This document shows positions 14,240 to 17,508 of a DNA stretch of 17,508 nucleotides, in pieces (position 1 is the first letter of the stretch; the number at the start of each line of letters is the position of its first letter). Under the pieces are notes generated by a model, which worked only from the letters and a program-made list of their open reading frames with translations, searched no databases and was not told the origin of the DNA. Origin of the DNA: Solirubrobacteraceae bacterium (GTDB taxonomy: Bacteria > Actinomycetota > Thermoleophilia > Solirubrobacterales > Solirubrobacteraceae); contig JASHYF010000374.1 of NCBI GenBank assembly GCA_030043235.1, forward strand, positions 1 through 17,508. The letters are read 5' to 3'. The translations under genes were made by a program, and so were the position numbers.

Positions 14240-14320
14240 GCTCACCCCTGCCCGCGAGGCGCTCAGGCTGCCCACGGAGCGCTCAGGCTGCCCGCGAAGC
14301 GCTCAGGCTGCCCGCGAGCG
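14240..14320. repeat. 20-bp tandem repeat array including the peroxiredoxin stop codon
   Basis: Three 20-bp units starting GCTCAGGCTGCCC lie at 14261-14280, 14281-14300 and 14301-14320, with a degenerate 21-bp copy before them (14240-14260). The third unit contains the TGA stop (14303-14305) and the last two codons of the peroxiredoxin, so the array appears to be duplications of that gene's 3' end. Between the array and the padR promoter lies the 14-bp palindrome AGCGGCGCGCCGCT (14197-14210). I see nothing else in this 231-bp gap apart from the padR promoter region. Confidence 0.88.
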
Positions 14321-14788
14321 CAGCTGCGCGAGCGCTTCCAGCACGAGCGCGTCGTGCTCGGCGGGCTTGATCTTGCGCAGGACAGCCGCCACCTTCCCGT
14401 CGGCGTCCACGATGAACGTGGTGCGCTCGTTGCCGAAATACGCTTTCCCGTACATCGACTTCTCCGCCCAGACCCCGTAGGCGTCCGCGACGCCGTGGCC
14501 CTCGTCGGCGAGCAGCGAGAAGTTCAGCCCCTCCTGCTCGTGGAACCGCTTGACCTTGGCGACGGGATCGGGCGAGATCCCGAGCACGACGGCATCCGCC
14601 TCCTCGTAGTCGGCGCGATGATCTCGGACGCTGCACGCCTGCGTCGTGCATCCCGGGGTGGACGCCTTCGGATAGAAGTACACGACGACCGGCCGGCCGC
14701 GCAGGCCGGAGAGCTTGACGGCCCTGCCGTCCTGGTCGGGGAGCTCGAAGTCGGGGGCCAGCTCACCGGGCTCGATCACGGACGGCAT
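14303..14788 (-). CDS. bcp: Thioredoxin-dependent peroxiredoxin, Bcp/PrxQ type
   Basis: The 161-residue protein reduces hydroperoxides using a cysteine pair recycled by thioredoxin. The peroxidatic Cys47 sits in FYPKASTPGCTTQAC and the resolving Cys52 five residues later, the atypical 2-Cys arrangement of the PrxQ alpha type. Further family marks are PDFELPDQDG at the start, LGISPDP, and GNERTTFIVDADG near the C-terminus; the length is normal. It is cytoplasmic, with no signal peptide. The ATG at 14788 lies 31 bp after the mutM-like stop, so co-transcription with that repair gene is likely. No good Shine-Dalgarno is seen. The last codons fall in the 20-bp tandem array. Confidence 0.95.
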   Translation of the reverse strand: MPSVIEPGELAPDFELPDQDGRAVKLSGLRGRPVVVYFYPKASTPGCTTQACSVRDHRADYEEADAVVLGISPDPVAKVKRFHEQEGLNFSLLADEGHGVADAYGVWAEKSMYGKAYFGNERTTFIVDADGKVAAVLRKIKPAEHDALVLEALAQLRSRAA

Positions 14789-14819
14789 CCTAGACAGGAT
14801 GGAGCGGCTGCCGGGAAGC

Positions 14820-15683
14820 TCAGCGCAGCAGCCGCGAGAGCCGCCGGTCCTTGAGCACCCGCCCCTCGGTCTGGCAGACGGGGCAGTAGGCGATCACGTA
14901 GTCCTCGAAGTGCACGGCCTCGAGCGTGGCGGCACAGCGTGGGCACGGCTCGCCCTGGTGGCGGTGGACGCGCAGCGGCATCGGCAGCTTGTCGGGGATC
15001 GGCAGGCTGATCGTCTGCTGATAGGAGGCGATCGCCTCGCCGAGGGTCTGGACCATCGCCGCGCGCAGCCGCTCGATCTCCTCACGCTCGAGGCCGGCGC
15101 CGCGCTTGTATGGCGACAGCCGCGCGTGCCACAGGATCTCGTCGGCCCACGAGCGCCCGATGCCGGCGATCACGTGCTGGTCGCGCAGCAGCGCGTGCAG
15201 CGGGCGCGGCGCGTCGAGCAGCTGCTCGAGCTGGCCCGGCTCGCCGGGCTCGGGCCACGCCTCCGGGCCGAGGCTCGCGAGCGCCTCCTCCTGCTCGAGC
15301 TCGCCGGCGCGCAGCAGCTTCACCCAGGCGGCCTGCTTGGAGCCGAACTCGCGCAGGCGGAGCTCGCGGCCGTCGTGCAGTCCCACGAGCAGTCGCGAGG
15401 TCCGGTCGCGGTGTGCGGCCGGCTTGTCATAGAGCTGCAGCCGCCCAGAGGACATCAGGTGAACGAGCAGCGCGAGCGGCTCGCCGCTGCCGTGGATCTC
15501 GACGAGCAGGTGCTTGCCGCGCCTGGCCACGCCCGCGATCCGCCCGCCCTCGAGCGCGGACAGCGGCGGGTCGAAGGTCCTCAGCGCGTTTATCCCCGGC
15601 GCCCGCGCGTACTCGATCCGCGCGCCCGTCAACGCGTGGTCGAGCAGGCGCGCCGTGATCTCCACCTCAGGCAGCTCCGGCAT
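14820..15683 (-). CDS. mutM: Fpg/MutM-family DNA glycosylase (divergent member)
   Basis: The 287-residue protein begins MPELPEVEI, with the catalytic N-terminal Pro2 and Glu3 that form the Schiff base and cleave oxidised purines from DNA. Lys57 (RRGKHLL) is also conserved. The helix-two-turn-helix region reads IAGIGRSWADEILW (172-185), where classical Fpg has Asn in GIGN. The zinc finger is complete (Cys247, Cys250, Cys267, Cys270), but the usual Arg before the second Cys pair is absent (EDYVIAYCPVC). So it is an active-looking Fpg/Nei superfamily protein with some altered DNA contacts; 8-oxoguanine specificity should not be assumed. TACGAT about 11-16 nt upstream of the ATG and an AAGGGA site support the start. 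It is followed by the peroxiredoxin, a sensible pairing for oxidative damage. Confidence 0.88.
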   Translation of the reverse strand: MPELPEVEITARLLDHALTGARIEYARAPGINALRTFDPPLSALEGGRIAGVARRGKHLLVEIHGSGEPLALLVHLMSSGRLQLYDKPAAHRDRTSRLLVGLHDGRELRLREFGSKQAAWVKLLRAGELEQEEALASLGPEAWPEPGEPGQLEQLLDAPRPLHALLRDQHVIAGIGRSWADEILWHARLSPYKRGAGLEREEIERLRAAMVQTLGEAIASYQQTISLPIPDKLPMPLRVHRHQGEPCPRCAATLEAVHFEDYVIAYCPVCQTEGRVLKDRRLSRLLR

Positions 15684-15693
15684 CGTCCCTTCA

Positions 15694-15699
15694 ATCGTA
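15694..15699 (-). promoter_or_regulatory. Candidate -10 box (TACGAT) of the mutM-bcp operon
   Basis: On the minus strand TACGAT lies at -16 to -11 relative to the ATG at 15683, fitting TANNNT and a leader of only a few bases. AAGGGA between it and the start could act as a weak ribosome binding site only if the transcript begins slightly earlier. Confidence 0.35.
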
Positions 15700-15760
15700 G
15701 GGCGATGCCAGAGACCCTCCCCTGTCGCGCGGCCGCGCCCAGAGCGCTCGGCCGGCGACC

Positions 15761-15777
15761 ACAGCCGTCGCGGCTGT
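15761..15777 (-). terminator. Stem-loop directly after the glycoside hydrolase stop codon
   Basis: ACAGCCG and CGGCTGT form a perfect 7-bp stem with a 3-nt loop. On the minus strand the hairpin begins on the last base of the TAA stop. No U-tract follows; a further GC-rich self-complementary stretch (GGCCGCGC region) lies just beyond. It probably ends the hydrolase transcript before the mutM-like gene 93 bp away. Confidence 0.5.
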
Positions 15778-17243
15778 TAGTACGCGCGGATCGACGGGCC
15801 TTCGTAGCTGACGTGCTGGGAGCTCGTCCAGCGCACGCGCCAGTATTCCCCGGGTGTCGAGGAGCGCAGGCTCCAGTAGCCGAGGCTGTTGGTGGTGAGC
15901 GTCGTCAGCGTGCGCAAGCGCTTGGAGCCCCGCGCTTGCACGAGCACGGTCACCTTGGTCGCTCCGCCGGCGGGGCGCACGAGGCCCCACAGCGCGACCC
16001 CGCCCCGCACCTTGGTGACGGTCAGCGGGATCGGCCAGCCGTAGTACAGCGGCTTGGGCTGCCCGCTGTAGTACTCGAGGCCCGTCTGGAAGCCGACGGT
16101 GCCGCCGTGCACGCTCGCGCCCGGCGGCCCGCCGAGCGGGTCGTCTTTGAGCAGGTACTGCGAGAACGCCGCCACGCGCGGGTTTTCCCAGGCGATGCGT
16201 TCGGCGATCGCGTCGTATTCCGCCTGCTGTGCGACGGGCACGCCGAGCTGTTTGTTGGGGTAGCTCTGGATCCCGAACTCGGTCAGGTAGATCGGCACGT
16301 TCGCGGGGATCGCGTGCGCCCGCGCGGCCAGGTTGAGCGCATTGGTCAGCCTCGAGAGCGAGCCGATCATCACGTCGTCGTGTTCCGGCGGCACGTAGTA
16401 GGGACCGGAGGCTTCCGTGTACGCGTGATGGCCGTAACCGGCCATCTGCAGCTCACTGCACAAGCCAGATCTCTGGTATTTGGCATTCAGGCACAAGGCT
16501 TCGCGCATGAACGCCAGCGGCGCGACCTCGTGCAGCAGCGCGTCCTCTTTTTCCTTGCGGTTGGGGCTGCGCAGCAGGCTTTTGACGTTGTCCCAGCCCG
16601 TCGGCGCGGTTTCGCCGAACAGCACGCGCGGGCGCGCGATGCCCGCCGCCTGCAGGCCTTTGTAGCCGTACTGGTACAGGCCGCGGTAGATGCGCCCGGA
16701 GGCGGGCGTGCCGTTGGCGTTGAACTGCGGCATCAGGAACGCGGGGTGGTTGGGCTCGTTCCAGATCGAGTAAATGGAGACCTCCGAGGAGAACTCGCGC
16801 GCGACGGCGGTCATGAATTCTTCGAAGTCTTGGTCGTCCGGGCGCGTGACATACGGGGCTTTGCCGTTGGAGGTGGCCCAGCGCGGCACGGGCGCGGTGA
16901 CGGTCAGCAGCACCGGCCAGCCGAGACGCTTGGCTTCCGCGAGCACGGGGACGTACTGGCCCCAGTCGTAGGCGGCCGGGTTGGTGGCTTCGAAGTTGGG
17001 CTTACGGGCGGCGCCCGGACCGGGGGCTACGGCTTCCCAGTAGAGCTCCACGCGCAGGGCCTTCACGCCGAGATGCTCCATCTGCGCGAACACGTGCGCG
17101 CGCGACTCCGCTTCGAGCAGGTCGTTGCCCGCCTCGAAGTAGGTGATCTGCCCGTGCGAGGCGAGCGCCCGCGAAGCCCCGGCCAAGCCCGCCAGCAGGA
17201 CGCCGGCGAGCAGCGAGAAGAGGAGGGTGCGGAGTCTGGACAT
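15777..17243 (-). CDS. Exported glycoside hydrolase, clan GH-A TIM barrel (GH5/GH39-like)
   Basis: The 488-residue protein has a Sec signal peptide (TLLFSLLAGVLLAGLAGA, cleavage probably after ALA near residue 28). A (beta/alpha)8 barrel follows, with the clan GH-A catalytic pair: acid/base Glu163 in WNEPN and nucleophile Glu322 in YLTEFGIQ. Other barrel marks are GVKALRVELYWEAV, WPVLLTVTAPVPRW and GYGHHAYT. Residues from about 405 to the end form a beta-rich, Ig-like C-terminal domain. Cys251 and Cys262 may form a disulfide. It likely cleaves a beta-linked polysaccharide or glycoside outside the cell; family and substrate cannot be fixed by eye. The ATG at 17243 lacks a Shine-Dalgarno. It is transcribed away from the phosphotransferase gene 59 bp away. 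Codon use is somewhat less GC-rich in parts, as in the exported hydrolase at 3387. Confidence 0.88.
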   Translation of the reverse strand: MSRLRTLLFSLLAGVLLAGLAGASRALASHGQITYFEAGNDLLEAESRAHVFAQMEHLGVKALRVELYWEAVAPGPGAARKPNFEATNPAAYDWGQYVPVLAEAKRLGWPVLLTVTAPVPRWATSNGKAPYVTRPDDQDFEEFMTAVAREFSSEVSIYSIWNEPNHPAFLMPQFNANGTPASGRIYRGLYQYGYKGLQAAGIARPRVLFGETAPTGWDNVKSLLRSPNRKEKEDALLHEVAPLAFMREALCLNAKYQRSGLCSELQMAGYGHHAYTEASGPYYVPPEHDDVMIGSLSRLTNALNLAARAHAIPANVPIYLTEFGIQSYPNKQLGVPVAQQAEYDAIAERIAWENPRVAAFSQYLLKDDPLGGPPGASVHGGTVGFQTGLEYYSGQPKPLYYGWPIPLTVTKVRGGVALWGLVRPAGGATKVTVLVQARGSKRLRTLTTLTTNSLGYWSLRSSTPGEYWRVRWTSSQHVSYEGPSIRAY

Positions 17244-17287
17244 GGTCGCTTAGAGACACCTCGGCGCGAGCAAGGTTGCGGTGTTTG

Positions 17288-17293
17288 TAGCGT
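17288..17293 (+). promoter_or_regulatory. Candidate -10 box (TAGCGT) of the phosphotransferase gene
   Basis: TAGCGT, directly preceded by TG, lies at -15 to -10 relative to the ATG at 17303, so the message would be leaderless or nearly so. GGAAG just before the ATG is too close to serve as a ribosome binding site. Confidence 0.35.
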
Positions 17294-17302
17294 TCTCGGA
17301 AG

Positions 17303-17508
17303 ATGAGCGCCCCGATCGCGCCAGACGACATCGTGCAGACGGCGGCGGACGCCGAGGGCAACGGGCGCCCGCCGCTGCTCGTGCTCGAGCCTCTGCGCGC
17401 GTTCCTGGACGAGCACGGGCTGGGGGAGGGCGAGCCGATCGCCACGCCGATCGGCGAGGGCCACTCGAACGTCACCTACCTGATCGAGCGCGACGGCAGC
17501 GAGATGGT
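17303..17508 (+). CDS. Phosphotransferase, aminoglycoside phosphotransferase-like (N-terminal part only)
   Basis: The first 68 codons are present before the window ends. After a short leader (MSAPIAPDDIVQTAADAEGN) comes LEPLRAFLDEHGLGEGEP, then the nucleotide-binding glycine-rich loop IGEGHSNVTYLIERDG. This pattern is typical of the APH-like kinases that resemble the kinase domain of ACAD10/ACAD11 (EGHSNVTY is characteristic), often found beside acyl-CoA dehydrogenase genes. It is probably not a resistance gene. The catalytic HGD and metal-binding motifs lie outside the window, so activity cannot be judged. The start is assigned from the TAGCGT box and the fit of the N-terminus. Confidence 0.8.
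   Translation, partial: MSAPIAPDDIVQTAADAEGNGRPPLLVLEPLRAFLDEHGLGEGEPIATPIGEGHSNVTYLIERDGSEM

Noticed and set aside
14072..14302. Possible small RNA or small gene between padR and the peroxiredoxin
   Set aside because: The only open frames are GC-rich shadows; the region is explained by a promoter, a palindrome and the tandem array.
14715..17306. Very long open frame on the + strand opposite the mutM-like and glycoside hydrolase genes
   Set aside because: It is the antisense frame of well-recognised genes in GC-rich DNA; the translation is Arg/Ala/Val/Gly-rich without any domain.
17303..17508. Antibiotic resistance kinase
   Set aside because: The IGEGHSNVTY loop matches the ACAD10/11-type phosphotransferases of lipid metabolism better than aminoglycoside kinases, and the catalytic region is outside the window.

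Overview
The window is a GC-rich bacterial chromosome segment with dense genes on both strands. Its gene set points to the Actinomycetota, most likely class Thermoleophilia (Solirubrobacterales-like). The signs are very high GC at third codon positions, PucR- and PadR-type regulators, a stand-alone IclR-type winged-helix protein, a DUF2600 large-terpene synthase, and many starts with no Shine-Dalgarno but a TANNNT box about 7-10 nt upstream, which suggests leaderless transcripts. The taxonomic call is inference; no rRNA or tRNA gene is visible.

Layout. 1-816 (-): membrane protein, cut by the window edge. 842-1114 (+): small helical protein, probably leaderless. 1108-2136 (-): YbhN/AglD2-type flippase-like membrane protein, overlapping its neighbour tail to tail. 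2181-3233 (+): NAD(P)-dependent epimerase/dehydratase, followed by a 16-bp tandem array and a strong bidirectional hairpin. 3387-5423 (-): exported alpha/beta hydrolase with an unusual charged helical insertion. 5541-6707 and 6726-7361 (-): PucR-type regulator and the uncharacterised gene upstream of it in the same operon. 7531-7980 (+): stand-alone IclR-type HTH protein. 7969-9165 (-): DUF2600 terpene synthase. 9357-14071 (-): four-gene coupled operon padR, degenerate ABC ATPase, canonical ABC ATPase, FtsX/MacB-type permease. 14303-15683 (-): mutM-like DNA glycosylase then bcp/PrxQ peroxiredoxin. 15777-17243 (-): exported clan GH-A glycoside hydrolase. 17303-17508 (+): start of an APH-like phosphotransferase, cut by the window edge.

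How parts fit together. The clearest unit is the padR-ABC-ABC-FtsX operon: successive stop/start overlaps (ATGA, GTGA) and a 7-nt gap imply one transcript, probably autoregulated by the PadR protein. One of its two ATPases has lost the Walker A lysine, a normal signature and the H-loop histidine, which suggests an asymmetric ATPase pair driving one permease. mutM and the peroxiredoxin form a plausible oxidative-damage pair. The HTH gene and the terpene synthase are convergent and overlap at their 3' ends, and each has a palindrome in its upstream region.

A pattern that does not depend on gene family: three short-period tandem arrays (16, 17 and 20 bp) lie exactly at the 3' ends of three unrelated genes, and two of them run through the stop codon. 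No intergenic gap exceeds 231 bp. I found no CRISPR array, insertion sequence, RNA gene or recognisable riboswitch.
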